64,000 bases of DNA from Perlucidibaca wandonensis (GCF_042677145.1 NZ_JBHTIT010000001.1:806001-870000), one strand, 5' to 3'. Numbered from the stretch's first letter, positions 17,997-26,639 are shown. Numbers and translations are program-made. Notes: generated from the letters alone by a model not told the origin.

Positions 17997-20363
17997 ATGC
18001 AATTTAGTGAACAACGCCTGCGTCGTTTAGCCAGCCCAGCGGTCAACACCGCCGATCTTGCGCATCAGCTCACCATGGCCGGTCTTGAAGTCGATGCTAT
18101 TGAGTCGATGGCTCCTGCTTTTATTGGCGTAGTTGTTGGCCGAGTGGTCAGCACTGAGCCGCATCCCGATGCCGACAAACTGCGCGTGGCCATGGTCGAT
18201 ATTGCCCAGCCCGAGCTGCTGCAAATTGTTTGCGGTGCCGCCAATGTGCGTGCCGATATTCGTGTGCCGGTGGCTACGATTGGCGCGGTTTTGCCTGGCG
18301 ATTTTCGCATCAAGGCCGCCAAGCTGCGTGGTGTTGCCTCTAGCGGCATGCTCTGCGCCGAACAGGAGCTTGGTCTAGCTGAGCAATCAGATGGCCTCTG
18401 GGAGCTGCCTCTCGACGCGCCCATTGGTGCCGATATTCGCGAGTATTTAGCCCTAGATGATCAGCTCATCACTTTAGGTTTAACGCCTAATCGCGGTGAC
18501 TGCTTGAGTTTAAGAGGCTTGGCACGCGAGGCGGCAGCGGTTTTTGATTTAGATATTCAGTTGTCATTGCCATCAGCGATGACTGCAACTACTGAACATC
18601 AACGTGACATTGTTGTTGAAGATACGAGTGCTTGCCCGCGCTATGTTGGCCGTGTAATTCGCGGCTTGCGCCAAGCATCAAGCCCAGCATGGTTAGTTGA
18701 TGGCCTGCGCCGCTATGGTGTGCGCAGCGTCAGCCCATTGGTTGATATCACGCAATGGGTCATGCTTGAACTCGGCCAGCCCATGCACGCCTTCGATGAG
18801 CAAAAGCTTAATGGCAGCGTGCGCGTGCGCCGTGCCAACGCAGCTGAAGCGCTGACTCTACTCGATGGCCAAGTGCTGAGCCTGCGCGAGAGCAGCTTAG
18901 TTATTGCCGATGATCATGGCGCGATTGCGCTAGCTGGCGTTATGGGTGGGCAGGGCAGCGCAGTGTCTGACACAACCGTTGACGTATTTTTAGAAGCAGC
19001 ACACTTCGATCCGCTCGCCTTAGCCGGTGAGGCGCGCCGTTATGGCCTGCACACTGACGCTTCGCACCGCTTCGAGCGTGGTGTCGATGCAGAATTGCCA
19101 CGTCATGCCATTGAGTTGGCTACGGCGCTGATTATCGAAGTGCTGGGCGGCGAAGCTGGCCCTGTGTTGGAAATGACTAACGCTAAGCATTTGCCACAAC
19201 GGCTAGCCATAAATTTACGACGCCAACGCATCACTCGCGTTCTCGGCTTTAGTATTGATGATGCGCGTGTGATCGCCTTGCTCAAGCGCTTAGGTATGCA
19301 GATTGAGGCATCTAACGATGGTTGGTTGGTTACTCCACCGAGCCATCGCTTCGATATCAGCATTGAAGTTGATCTGATTGAAGAGTTGGCCCGCCTGACT
19401 GGTTACAACAATATTCCCGTTACGCCTGCGCTCGCCGCTATCAAGTTAGCGCCGCGCACAGAGTCAGCGCAAAGCCTGCGTCGTCTAAAACGTGCCTTGG
19501 TCGATATGGGCTATCAAGAAGCCATTACTTTTAGCTTTACCGAAGCTTCAGTGCAGCAAGCCTTTACCCCAAATTTGACGCCGCTGACCTTAGCTAATCC
19601 GTTGTCGCAAGAGCTTGCGAGCATGCGCACCAGTTTACTGCCTGGCTTGCTAATGGCCGTTCGTCATAACCAAAGCCGCCAGCAAAGTCGTATTCGCCTA
19701 TTTGAAGCAGGCATGCGTTTCCTGCCTAAGGCCGATGGCTTGGTGCAAGAGCCGATGCTTGCTGGCGTACTGGTGGGTTCAGCTTTGCCGATGCTCTGGA
19801 GTAACACGAAGACTAATGTCGACTTCTATGATCTAAAAGGAAATATTGAGCACTTGCTGAGTGTCGCTAGAGTCGCTACGCTGCGATTTGTGTCGGCGCA
19901 ACGTGACGGTTTTCATCCCGGCCAATGTGCTGAGATATACGAAGGCGATACCTGTTTAGGTGTGCTTGGCGCAATCCATCCCAGCACATTAGCGGCTTTC
20001 GATGTTGATGGCCCTGTGTTTGCATTTGAGTTGTCACAGCAACTATTAGCTTTAGGTAGTCTGCCGGGCTTTACGCCGCTATCGCGCTTTCCGCAGATGC
20101 AGCGTGATCTGGCCTTGCTAGTGCCATTGGCTGTGAATGCAGACGCTGTTATTAGCAGCATTAGGCAGCACGCAGGTGCCGATCTGCAGCGAGTAGATTT
20201 GTTTGATGTGTATCGCGGGTCTGGTTTGCCTGAGGGCTATTACAGCTTGGCGATTACTGTCATTTGGCAGCATGCTGAGCGTACCTTATTAGATGCCGAG
20301 GTGCAGAGTAGTGTGGATAATGTGCTAACGGCATTGGCTGATTTAGCCGTGCGCTTACGCTAA
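17997..20363 (+). CDS. pheT: Phenylalanyl-tRNA synthetase beta subunit
   Basis: Second PheRS subunit (788 aa), carrying tRNA recognition and the editing site for mischarged Tyr. In order: an N-terminal segment (TMAGLEVDAIE), an EMAP-like tRNA-binding domain (HPDADKLRVAMV), a B3/B4 editing region (ALAGVMGGQGSAV), B5, the inactive class II-like core and a C-terminal anticodon-binding ferredoxin-like domain. Length is close to E. coli's 795 aa. ihfA begins 28 nt later, as in many gammaproteobacteria. Confidence 0.96.
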   Translation: MQFSEQRLRRLASPAVNTADLAHQLTMAGLEVDAIESMAPAFIGVVVGRVVSTEPHPDADKLRVAMVDIAQPELLQIVCGAANVRADIRVPVATIGAVLPGDFRIKAAKLRGVASSGMLCAEQELGLAEQSDGLWELPLDAPIGADIREYLALDDQLITLGLTPNRGDCLSLRGLAREAAAVFDLDIQLSLPSAMTATTEHQRDIVVEDTSACPRYVGRVIRGLRQASSPAWLVDGLRRYGVRSVSPLVDITQWVMLELGQPMHAFDEQKLNGSVRVRRANAAEALTLLDGQVLSLRESSLVIADDHGAIALAGVMGGQGSAVSDTTVDVFLEAAHFDPLALAGEARRYGLHTDASHRFERGVDAELPRHAIELATALIIEVLGGEAGPVLEMTNAKHLPQRLAINLRRQRITRVLGFSIDDARVIALLKRLGMQIEASNDGWLVTPPSHRFDISIEVDLIEELARLTGYNNIPVTPALAAIKLAPRTESAQSLRRLKRALVDMGYQEAITFSFTEASVQQAFTPNLTPLTLANPLSQELASMRTSLLPGLLMAVRHNQSRQQSRIRLFEAGMRFLPKADGLVQEPMLAGVLVGSALPMLWSNTKTNVDFYDLKGNIEHLLSVARVATLRFVSAQRDGFHPGQCAEIYEGDTCLGVLGAIHPSTLAAFDVDGPVFAFELSQQLLALGSLPGFTPLSRFPQMQRDLALLVPLAVNADAVISSIRQHAGADLQRVDLFDVYRGSGLPEGYYSLAITVIWQHAERTLLDAEVQSSVDNVLTALADLAVRLR

Positions 20364-20391
20364 GCGATAAAATCGTTCAGGAGAGACGTCG

Positions 20392-20694
20392 ATGGGTGCC
20401 TTAACTAAAGCCGATATGGTTGATCGCTTGTTCGACGAGCTCGGCCTGAATAAACGTGAAGCCAAAGAATTGGTTGAACAGTTTTTTGAAGAGGTCAGCC
20501 AAGCACTGGTCGATGGCCAGTTTGTGAAGCTCTCAGGGTTTGGCAATTTTGAGTTGCGCGATAAGCGTCAACGCCCTGGTCGTAACCCAAAAACTGGCGA
20601 GGAAATTCCTATTTCGGCTCGTCGTGTGGTGACCTTTAGACCGGGCCAGAAACTCAAGCAGCGAGTAGATGAGCATGTCCATCACAGCGACTGA
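20392..20694 (+). CDS. ihfA: Integration host factor subunit alpha
   Basis: DNA-bending nucleoid protein that dimerises with IhfB. The 100 aa contain ALTKADMVDRLFDELGL, VKLSGFGNFELRDK and the beta-arm with intercalating proline (RPGRNPKTGEEIPI). An SD (AGGAG, 20380-20384) precedes ATG 20392. It sits in its classical place after pheT and overlaps the following merR-type gene by about 26 nt. A site matching the IHF consensus lies 1.2 kb downstream (21850-21862). Confidence 0.97.
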   Translation: MGALTKADMVDRLFDELGLNKREAKELVEQFFEEVSQALVDGQFVKLSGFGNFELRDKRQRPGRNPKTGEEIPISARRVVTFRPGQKLKQRVDEHVHHSD

Positions 20695-21097
20695 TTCTGC
20701 GCTGCCGGAAATCCCTAATAAGCGTTACTTGACCATTGGTGAGGTAAGCGAACTCTGTGATGTGAAGTGCCACGTCCTGCGTTATTGGGAGCAAGAGTTT
20801 CCTTCACTTAAACCAGTGAAACGACGCGGTAATCGCCGCTATTATCAGCGCGAAGATGTGCAGTTGATTCGCCGTATTCGCGAGCTATTGTATTTTCAGG
20901 GCTACACCATCCAAGGTGCGCGTGCTCAGCTGCAAGAGCTTAAGCAAGGTGTAGCTCCAAGTAATCATGCAAAAGTGGCAGGTGAGGCTTTAGCAGCTCC
21001 AGTCATCGCTGCCGGATCGCAGTCCCTACAACAGGCGATTGATGAAATGCTGAACGATTTAGAGCAAATTGCTCAATTGTTGAGCCAAGACGCTTAA
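20669..21097 (+). CDS. MerR family transcriptional regulator (ihfA-linked)
   Basis: Predicted regulator of 142 aa. The N-terminal winged-helix (YLTIGEVSELCDVKCHVLRYWEQ, with KRRGNRRYYQREDV) is a MerR domain. The C-terminal helix that would form the dimer coiled coil is short, with no metal-binding cysteines. The same gene follows ihfA throughout Pseudomonadales, with no established ligand. Starts at ATG 20669 or ATG 20675, both inside the end of ihfA, so translation is probably coupled. Confidence 0.85.
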   Translation: MSMSITATDSALPEIPNKRYLTIGEVSELCDVKCHVLRYWEQEFPSLKPVKRRGNRRYYQREDVQLIRRIRELLYFQGYTIQGARAQLQELKQGVAPSNHAKVAGEALAAPVIAAGSQSLQQAIDEMLNDLEQIAQLLSQDA

Positions 21098-21104
21098 GCC
21101 AGGC

Positions 21105-21132
21105 TAGACATCGAAAACAATTTCAGTATGAT
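21105..21132 (+). promoter_or_regulatory. Sigma-70 promoter for tRNAPro
   Basis: TAGACA (-35, 21105-21110), 16-nt spacer, TATGAT (-10, 21127-21132). Each box matches five of six consensus bases, and the tRNA begins 11 nt after the -10. Confidence 0.6.
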
Positions 21133-21142
21133 GCGTGCTTCG

Positions 21143-21220
<78 letters not shown>

Positions 21221-21233
21221 TTCAAAAGTTTCT

Positions 21234-21269
21234 AAACCGTTGAGGCTCCTTGCTTCAGCGGTTTTTTTT
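21234..21269 (+). terminator. Intrinsic terminator after tRNAPro
   Basis: A 12-bp stem (AAACCGTTGAGG / CTTCAGCGGTTT with two wobble pairs) and a 7-nt loop run directly into eight T residues. Confidence 0.85.
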
Positions 21270-21309
21270 GGTCTAGTGAAAATAATTAGGCATATTTTTC
21301 ATCTATTTT

Positions 21310-21339
21310 TTGGCAATTCAGCACAAGCGCATCTATACC
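21310..21339 (+). promoter_or_regulatory. Possible promoter for the comEA-like gene
   Basis: TTGGCA (21310-21315), 18-nt spacer, TATACC (21334-21339), placed about 37 nt before the start codon. Confidence 0.35.
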
Positions 21340-21375
21340 TTGGAGTGTACCCAAACAGTCCAAGGAGGACGCCCC

Positions 21376-21723
21376 ATGACACTCACCACACTAACAAAGG
21401 CTTTATCGGCGGCTGCCATCGTCATGGCATGCAGTTTTTCACCTTTTGTGGCCGCAGCACCAGCCACAGCTGTGTCGAAAACCAATGCTGCAGCGACAGC
21501 GCCAGCAGCGACAAAGTCGAAAGCTGGCTCATTGAATTTAAATAGCGCGAATGCCGCAGAGCTAACGGATAAATTAGTCGGCGTTGGCCCGAAAAAAGCG
21601 GAAGCTATTGTTGCTTGGCGTAAGGCGAATGGTGGTTTTAAAAATCCAGCACAGCTCATGGAAGTGAAAGGTATCGGCCCATCGCTGTACGAGCGAAATA
21701 AAGCAATTTTATCTATTCGCTAA
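21376..21723 (+). CDS. ComEA-like exported helix-hairpin-helix DNA-binding protein
   Basis: A 115-aa exported protein: signal peptide (about residues 1-28, cut after VAAA), an Ala/Thr-rich linker, then a tandem helix-hairpin-helix domain (SLNLNSANAAELTDKLVGVG, AIVAWRKANGGF, LMEVKGIGPSLYERN). It matches the periplasmic ComEA type that binds incoming DNA in natural transformation of Gram-negatives. Many Pseudomonadales that are not known to be competent carry it too. AAGGAGG at 21362-21368 fixes ATG 21376; an earlier TTG at 21310 lacks an SD. Monocistronic between a terminator and a hairpin. Confidence 0.85.
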   Translation: MTLTTLTKALSAAAIVMACSFSPFVAAAPATAVSKTNAAATAPAATKSKAGSLNLNSANAAELTDKLVGVGPKKAEAIVAWRKANGGFKNPAQLMEVKGIGPSLYERNKAILSIR

Positions 21724-21747
21724 TATTTTTTGTCAGACAAAAGACAG

Positions 21748-21783
21748 GCAAGTGCATTTTATCGACCGATGAAATGCACTTGC
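21748..21783. terminator. Long perfect stem-loop downstream of comEA-like gene
   Basis: GCAAGTGCATTT pairs perfectly with AAATGCACTTGC across a 12-nt loop. An outer ACAG/CTGT can add to it across a bulge. There is no immediate T-run, but TTTATTTT follows a little further on. It is a terminator or a stable 3'-end structure. Confidence 0.5.
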
Positions 21784-21956
21784 TCAAAAAGTCCTGTTTA
21801 TTTTCAGCGATAGTGGCCTATATATTATATGTTTCAACGTTGACAAATATAAATCATTGATAAGTAAGTGAAATTACACTTTGCTCAAAAAATGATCAAT
21901 CTGTGTAGGTTTAGGTAATTGCTGCAGCCTCTGCGTGCATAGAGAGGATATCAACA

Positions 21957-21985
21957 GACTTATCCACAGTTTCTGTGGAAAAGTC
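21957..21985. promoter_or_regulatory. Inverted pair of DnaA boxes
   Basis: A perfect DnaA box TTATCCACA (plus strand, 21960-21968) faces a one-mismatch box TTTTCCACA (minus strand, 21974-21982). The whole forms a 13-bp inverted repeat with one mismatch and a 3-nt centre. Confidence 0.55.
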
Positions 21986-22117
21986 ACCAATGCCGCGTGC
22001 TGTGCGGCTATCGACAAAGTGGCCGAAGATTTACTGAATTTTTACGCTGTGGAGGCTATGCTGCGATGACATATTTTTCATGTCTTAAGTAGACATGCGT
22101 TAAGCAGGAGCGCTCGT

Positions 22118-23353
22118 TTGCTCAATCGTTTGTGGCTCAGTTTTTTTCTCATCACAGTGCTCTGTGTTGCCTATCAGTCAATTTTCGCTAATGACTTAGA
22201 AATCAGTACGCGTGTGGTCATGGCGTGGTTCGACGCCGCACGAGTCAGTGTCGATATCAGCATTGGCCTTATTGGCTTAATGACGCTATGGCTTGGGCTG
22301 TTTAAAGTTGCTGAACATGCTGGCCTAATTGCTGTGCTTGGTCGTGGCTTAAGCCCACTGTTTGCGCGCCTAATGCCGGAGGTGCCAAAAGGTCATCCAG
22401 CTTTAGGCGCGATGACCATGAACTTGTCTGCCAATGTGCTGGGTCTTGATAACGCCGCTACGCCATTGGGCTTAAAAGCCATGCATGAGCTGCAAACGCT
22501 AAACCCTGAGCCCGAGCGTGCAACCAAGGCACAGGCCTTGTTTCTAGTGATCAATGCCTCATCGGTGACCTTGATTCCAGTAACCGTCTTTCTGTTTCGT
22601 GCACAGCAGGGCGCCGCCGATCCAGCCAGCGTATTTTTGCCAATTTTAATGGCCACCAGCATGTCGACGCTGGTTGGTGTCTCGGCCTATTGCTTAAGCC
22701 AGCGCATTGGCCTGTTTAATCGCGTGGTATTAGCTTATGCCGCAGGCTTTGCCTTGGCACTCGCTGGCCTAATTACCTGGGTGTCGCAATGGGCTCCTGC
22801 CGATATGGGGCGAAACTCAGGTGCTTTAGGTAACGGCTTATTGATAGCACTCATCGTGATGTTTTTAGGCTGGGGCTATTGGCGTAAACAACCGGTCTAT
22901 GATCAGTTTATCGATGGCGCGAAAGAGGGATTTCAAACTGCTATCGGCCTAATTCCATACTTGTTAGCAATGCTGGTGGCCATTGCTGGCCTAAGGGCGA
23001 GCGGAGCCTTAGAGGCGGCCTTGGCTGGCTTTGCATGGTTGGCTGTTCAGCTTGGCATGGCGACTGATTTTATCCCAGCACTAACAACCGCACTGATCAA
23101 GCCATTATCGGGCAGTGGTGCTCGCGCCATGATGCTCGAGACCATGCAGACCTACGGGGTTGATAGCTTTCCCGCACTAGTCGCGGCTACGGTGCAAGGC
23201 TCAAGCGAAACCACCTTCTATGTGGTGGCGGTGTATTACGGCGTCGTCGGTATTAAGCGTGATCGCGGGGCTTTAGCCTGTGGCCTGCTCGCCGACCTTG
23301 CTGGCGTGGTCACGGCTATCTATGCCTGTTATCTGTTTTTCCCGCCGAACTGA
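22118..23353 (+). CDS. SpmA-SpmB-like nucleoside recognition (Gate) domain membrane protein
   Basis: A 411-aa inner-membrane protein with about ten hydrophobic segments and two Gate-type nucleoside recognition domains in one chain. The first half carries MTMNLSANVLGLDNAATPLG and the second SGSGARAMMLETMQTYG followed by VQGSSETTFYVVAVYYG. It corresponds to a fusion of SpmA and SpmB, separate proteins in Bacillus, here in an organism with no spores. The substrate is unknown. The start is TTG 22118, supported by AGGAG at 22106-22110 with 7-nt spacing; no ATG fits. A 7-bp stem-loop sits just upstream of the SD. Confidence 0.85.
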   Translation: MLNRLWLSFFLITVLCVAYQSIFANDLEISTRVVMAWFDAARVSVDISIGLIGLMTLWLGLFKVAEHAGLIAVLGRGLSPLFARLMPEVPKGHPALGAMTMNLSANVLGLDNAATPLGLKAMHELQTLNPEPERATKAQALFLVINASSVTLIPVTVFLFRAQQGAADPASVFLPILMATSMSTLVGVSAYCLSQRIGLFNRVVLAYAAGFALALAGLITWVSQWAPADMGRNSGALGNGLLIALIVMFLGWGYWRKQPVYDQFIDGAKEGFQTAIGLIPYLLAMLVAIAGLRASGALEAALAGFAWLAVQLGMATDFIPALTTALIKPLSGSGARAMMLETMQTYGVDSFPALVAATVQGSSETTFYVVAVYYGVVGIKRDRGALACGLLADLAGVVTAIYACYLFFPPN

Positions 23354-23420
23354 GTGTTTTCTGTCTCGCGTCAGCGAGGCCGCGCTGCTACCATCGAGCC
23401 GGTTTTTAGCTTAAGCGGGA

Positions 23421-24215
23421 ATGACTATGCGTCGCGTCGTATTTAATCAAAAAGGTGGTGTTGGCAAATCGAGCATCACCGTAAACCTCGCGGCAATCAG
23501 CGCTCAGCGAGGCTTAAAGACGCTGATTATTGATTTAGATCCACAATGCAACGCGAGCCAATACCTGCTTGGTGAGGCCGCAGAGTTTAGCCGCGACAAG
23601 CCAGAGCTCTCGCCAAATATTGGTCAATTTTTCGCGCAATCCTTAGCGTTTCGCGCCAAAGAAAAACCGCTGTCCGAATTCGTTCACGCCACTAATTACA
23701 GCAAGCTGTTTTTGATTCCATCGAATCCTGAACTGCGTGAAATTGAGCATTTGCTAGAAAGTAAGCACAAGATTTATAAGCTTGCCGCCGCATTGAAAGA
23801 GCTTTCTGATAATTACGACGCTATTTATATCGACACACCGCCAGCGTTTAACTTCTACACCTTATCGGCCTTGATAGCCGCTGAGCGCTGCTTGATCCCA
23901 TTCGACTGCGATGCCTTTTCGCGGCGCGCGCTCTACACCTTGCTGGAAAATGTCGATGAAACCTGCAAAGACCACAACCCGGACTTAAAGGTTGAGGGCA
24001 TCATCATTAACCAATTTCAGCCACGGGCCGCTTTGCCTAGACAATTAGTCAGTGAATTAAAAGCAGAGGGCTTGCCGATTTTAGATCCGCCATTATCAGC
24101 CTCAGTGATCATGCGTGAATCCCATCAGCGCTGCTCGCCACTGATCAGCTGCGCGCCTAAGCATAAGCTCACGGGCGAGTTCGAAGCCTTATTTGATCAG
24201 ATTAACGCCAGCTAG
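23421..24215 (+). CDS. Orphan ParA-family ATPase
   Basis: A 264-aa MinD/ParA P-loop ATPase with deviant Walker A (KGGVGKSS, residues about 11-18), IIDLDPQCNAS and YIDTPPAFNF. There is no N-terminal HTH as in plasmid ParA type Ia, and no parB gene next to it, so its cargo is unknown. Relatives occur as stand-alone chromosomal genes in Pseudomonas. It starts at ATG 23421 or ATG 23427; both lack a strong SD. Its stop codon overlaps that of the convergent photolyase gene by 4 bp (CTAG). Confidence 0.82.
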   Translation: MTMRRVVFNQKGGVGKSSITVNLAAISAQRGLKTLIIDLDPQCNASQYLLGEAAEFSRDKPELSPNIGQFFAQSLAFRAKEKPLSEFVHATNYSKLFLIPSNPELREIEHLLESKHKIYKLAAALKELSDNYDAIYIDTPPAFNFYTLSALIAAERCLIPFDCDAFSRRALYTLLENVDETCKDHNPDLKVEGIIINQFQPRAALPRQLVSELKAEGLPILDPPLSASVIMRESHQRCSPLISCAPKHKLTGEFEALFDQINAS

Positions 24216-25657
24216 TTAGCACTAGCGGCGTTTAACGCTTTGAAATAGGCCAAGGTATCGAGTCGCGCAAGGGCATGATCGACAATGGGCTTAGGATATT
24301 TCAAACGCACATCCACACCTTTAGCGTGCGGCTCATGTATGCGTTTAGCGTCGAGATGAGCCAGTTCAGGCACAAAACGGCGAATAAACTCACCATCGGG
24401 GTCGCATTTTTTGCTCTGCAGAAATGGGTTAAAAATACGGAAGTAGGGCGCGGCATCATTGCCAGTAGAGGCGCTCCATTGCCAACCGCCATTATTAGCC
24501 GATAAATCACCATCGATCAGGTGCTGCATGAAGTAGCGCTCGCCTAAGCGCCAGTCGATAAACAAATCCTTCGTCAAAAACATCGCTGTGATCATGCGCA
24601 GGCGATTGTGCATCCAGCCAGTTTCGTTGAGTTGGCGCATGGCGGCATCGACGATAGGAAAGCCTGTGCGGCCTTCACACCACGCCTGAAAATTCGCTTC
24701 GTTATGCGACCACGGCAGTTTATCCGTTTCGCGCTTAAAGGCTTGGTGGCGGCATACGTGAGGAAAGCCGAGCAAAATATGCTTATAAAAATCACGCCAG
24801 CACAGTTCACTAATCCAAGTATCCAAACCTTGCTGCCCAGCATGATGATGTTTGTGCTGTTCGGCGCGATATAGGCATTGCCGAGCAGAGATAACGCCAG
24901 CAGCAAAATACGGCGATAAAGTGCTGGTGCCATTGATTGCAGGAAGGTCGCGACGTTCGTGATAGCGGCCGCCATCTTCTTCAATGAATTGCGCCAAACG
25001 CGCATGCGCCTCAGCCTCGCCGACCGGCCATAGCGTTTGCACTAAGCCATCGGCAATAGGCACGGTAATGCTCGGTGCACGCGCAGAGAGTTGGCTAGAA
25101 GCCACGGCACAGGCTGTGCGCTTTTCTGGCACTGGCAGCAAACGCACTGGATGCTCAGCTAATTGCATCAACCAATTACGCTTGAATGGTGTAAATACCG
25201 TGTAAACGCGGCCATCGCCAGTAAGCACACGGCCTGGCGCAATAATACAGCTGTCATGAAACCATTGCGCCTCAATGCCAAGCTCGCTCAAGCCATCTCT
25301 AATAGCGTTATCGCGGGCGCGCTCATTAATTTCATAAGCTTCATGCGCAAATACACTACTCACCTTGTGGGTTTGGCACCAGTCCAGCAGCTTGGGCACG
25401 AGCGATGTGTAGTCGTCCGCTGCTAAAACTACTAAGGCGATGTTTAGCTCAGCTAAGTCAGTCACCAGACTTTGTAGCTGACGCCATTCAAAGTCGATAC
25501 GAACTGCGGCGACATCGTGCTGCTGCCATTGCTCCGGCGTATAGGCATAGAGCGCAGTAACCTGTGCCGTTGGATCGGCACAGGCGGCGTGAAGAGCTGG
25601 ATGATCGGCTACGCGTAAATCATTACGCAAGCAGACAAGATGATGCGGAACGCTCAT
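24212..25657 (-). CDS. phr: Deoxyribodipyrimidine photolyase (class I CPD type)
   Basis: Flavoprotein that splits cyclobutane pyrimidine dimers with blue light. Its 481 aa begin with a Rossmann antenna domain (LVCLRNDLRVADHPAL). The helical FAD domain has WISELCWRDFYKHIL, GRTGFPIVDAAMRQL, GWMHNRLRMI and the cofactor/substrate block LSANNGGWQWSASTG. Length and motifs match E. coli PhrB. It starts 5 nt after the B12-type MerR gene, so the two are probably co-transcribed. Members of the same regulatory family control phr by light elsewhere. Confidence 0.95.
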   Translation of the reverse strand: MSVPHHLVCLRNDLRVADHPALHAACADPTAQVTALYAYTPEQWQQHDVAAVRIDFEWRQLQSLVTDLAELNIALVVLAADDYTSLVPKLLDWCQTHKVSSVFAHEAYEINERARDNAIRDGLSELGIEAQWFHDSCIIAPGRVLTGDGRVYTVFTPFKRNWLMQLAEHPVRLLPVPEKRTACAVASSQLSARAPSITVPIADGLVQTLWPVGEAEAHARLAQFIEEDGGRYHERRDLPAINGTSTLSPYFAAGVISARQCLYRAEQHKHHHAGQQGLDTWISELCWRDFYKHILLGFPHVCRHQAFKRETDKLPWSHNEANFQAWCEGRTGFPIVDAAMRQLNETGWMHNRLRMITAMFLTKDLFIDWRLGERYFMQHLIDGDLSANNGGWQWSASTGNDAAPYFRIFNPFLQSKKCDPDGEFIRRFVPELAHLDAKRIHEPHAKGVDVRLKYPKPIVDHALARLDTLAYFKALNAASAN

Positions 25658-25662
25658 TGTGT

Positions 25663-26607
25663 TTAGCCAACTCCATGCACGCGGCGCCAGCCCAACACGG
25701 CTTGGCGCATAGCCGATAAATCATGCAGAAAACTGACGGCCTCAATACTGCGTCGTGTCGAGCGCAGTGCTGCGCCGCCGCCCCAAATATCCACTGCTAA
25801 TGGCAGCTTAAAGCGTAATTCTTCAAGGAAATTAACTGCATTACTCGCCGGATAGGATGCGCTGAAAGAGACCGCAACGATATTCATTTTGTGCCGTGTC
25901 ACGGCCTGCGCGATGTCTCGCACGGGCATTTGCGCGCCATAACAAACGGCATCGACATTATCGAGGCGCAGTAGGGCTTCGACCATCAGAATACCCAAGG
26001 TATGCGTTTCCTCTGGCGGCGTCGTCAATAAAATGCGTGGAGCCTGTGTCGGTTCACGCAGGTTACCAATAGCTTGGCGTACCAAACCCTGCACTTGCTC
26101 TGTAAATAGATGCTCCTCATGCACTTCGAGCTGGCCACGCACCCAAGCATCGCCAACGATGGTATTGGCATGCTGCAAAAAGTCGAGGATGAAGCTTTGC
26201 AGGCCCATTTTGATGAGCTGGTGCGATAAGTAGTCGCGCAACTGCTGATGGTCGCGTGAGCGTAAAGCTTGCAAAAGCTCGACCTCAAGATCTTTAGGGA
26301 CTTCTTGGCCAGCCTTACTCTGGGCTCGCATTAAACGCTCAAGCTCAGGGATTTCATGCGCCATGATTTTTCCGGGACGAAAACCATTATCGATTAAGCG
26401 CCGCAGCAGACGTAATTTTGTGATCTGCTCCATGGGATAAATGCGGTCACCTTGGGCATCACGCTGCGGGGCAGGAAAGCCATAGCGGCGTTCCCACATC
26501 CGCAACAACTCTTTAGATACGCCAGTTTCGCGCTCGACAGCATTAATTGGTAACAGCACGGGCTCTTCTTGTGCGCCAGATTTAGCGCGAGTGGCTTCTG
26601 CGATCAT
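25663..26607 (-). CDS. B12-dependent photoreceptor MerR-family regulator (LitR/CarH/PplR type)
   Basis: Light-responsive repressor candidate of 314 aa. It has an N-terminal MerR winged helix (INAVERETGVSKELLRMWERRYGF), a helical cap and a C-terminal cobalamin-binding domain. The photoreceptor signature W-x9-E-H is intact (W155, E165, H166). His202 in PPEETHTLG is the expected lower ligand of adenosylcobalamin. In CarH, light breaks the Co-C bond and the tetramer leaves DNA. ATG 26607 is chosen because GGAG lies 6 nt before it; a TTG at 26619 overlaps that SD. It lies between the Cfa-family gene and phr on one strand. Confidence 0.9.
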   Translation of the reverse strand: MIAEATRAKSGAQEEPVLLPINAVERETGVSKELLRMWERRYGFPAPQRDAQGDRIYPMEQITKLRLLRRLIDNGFRPGKIMAHEIPELERLMRAQSKAGQEVPKDLEVELLQALRSRDHQQLRDYLSHQLIKMGLQSFILDFLQHANTIVGDAWVRGQLEVHEEHLFTEQVQGLVRQAIGNLREPTQAPRILLTTPPEETHTLGILMVEALLRLDNVDAVCYGAQMPVRDIAQAVTRHKMNIVAVSFSASYPASNAVNFLEELRFKLPLAVDIWGGGAALRSTRRSIEAVSFLHDLSAMRQAVLGWRRVHGVG

Positions 26608-26639
26608 GTCGAACTCCAACTAGTCAAAGGGGCGGTTAT

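Larger units (their letters stand above)
21724..22117. other. 394-bp non-coding segment with hairpins, IHF-like site and DnaA-box palindrome
   Basis: No credible gene. It holds: a tight palindrome TTTTGTC-A-GACAAAA (21728-21742); a perfect 12-bp stem-loop (21748-21783); an AT-rich stretch (about 21825-21880); a match to the IHF consensus on the minus strand (21850-21862); a GATC (21894-21897); an inverted pair of DnaA boxes (21957-21985); and a 7-bp stem CATGTCT/AGACATG (22079-22097) just before the SD of the next gene. Confidence 0.7.

Noticed and set aside
21724..22117. Chromosomal replication origin (oriC)
   Set aside because: Only one good DnaA-box pair, and none of dnaA, dnaN, rpmH, gidA or parAB flank it. 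Kept as a DnaA/IHF-site observation instead.
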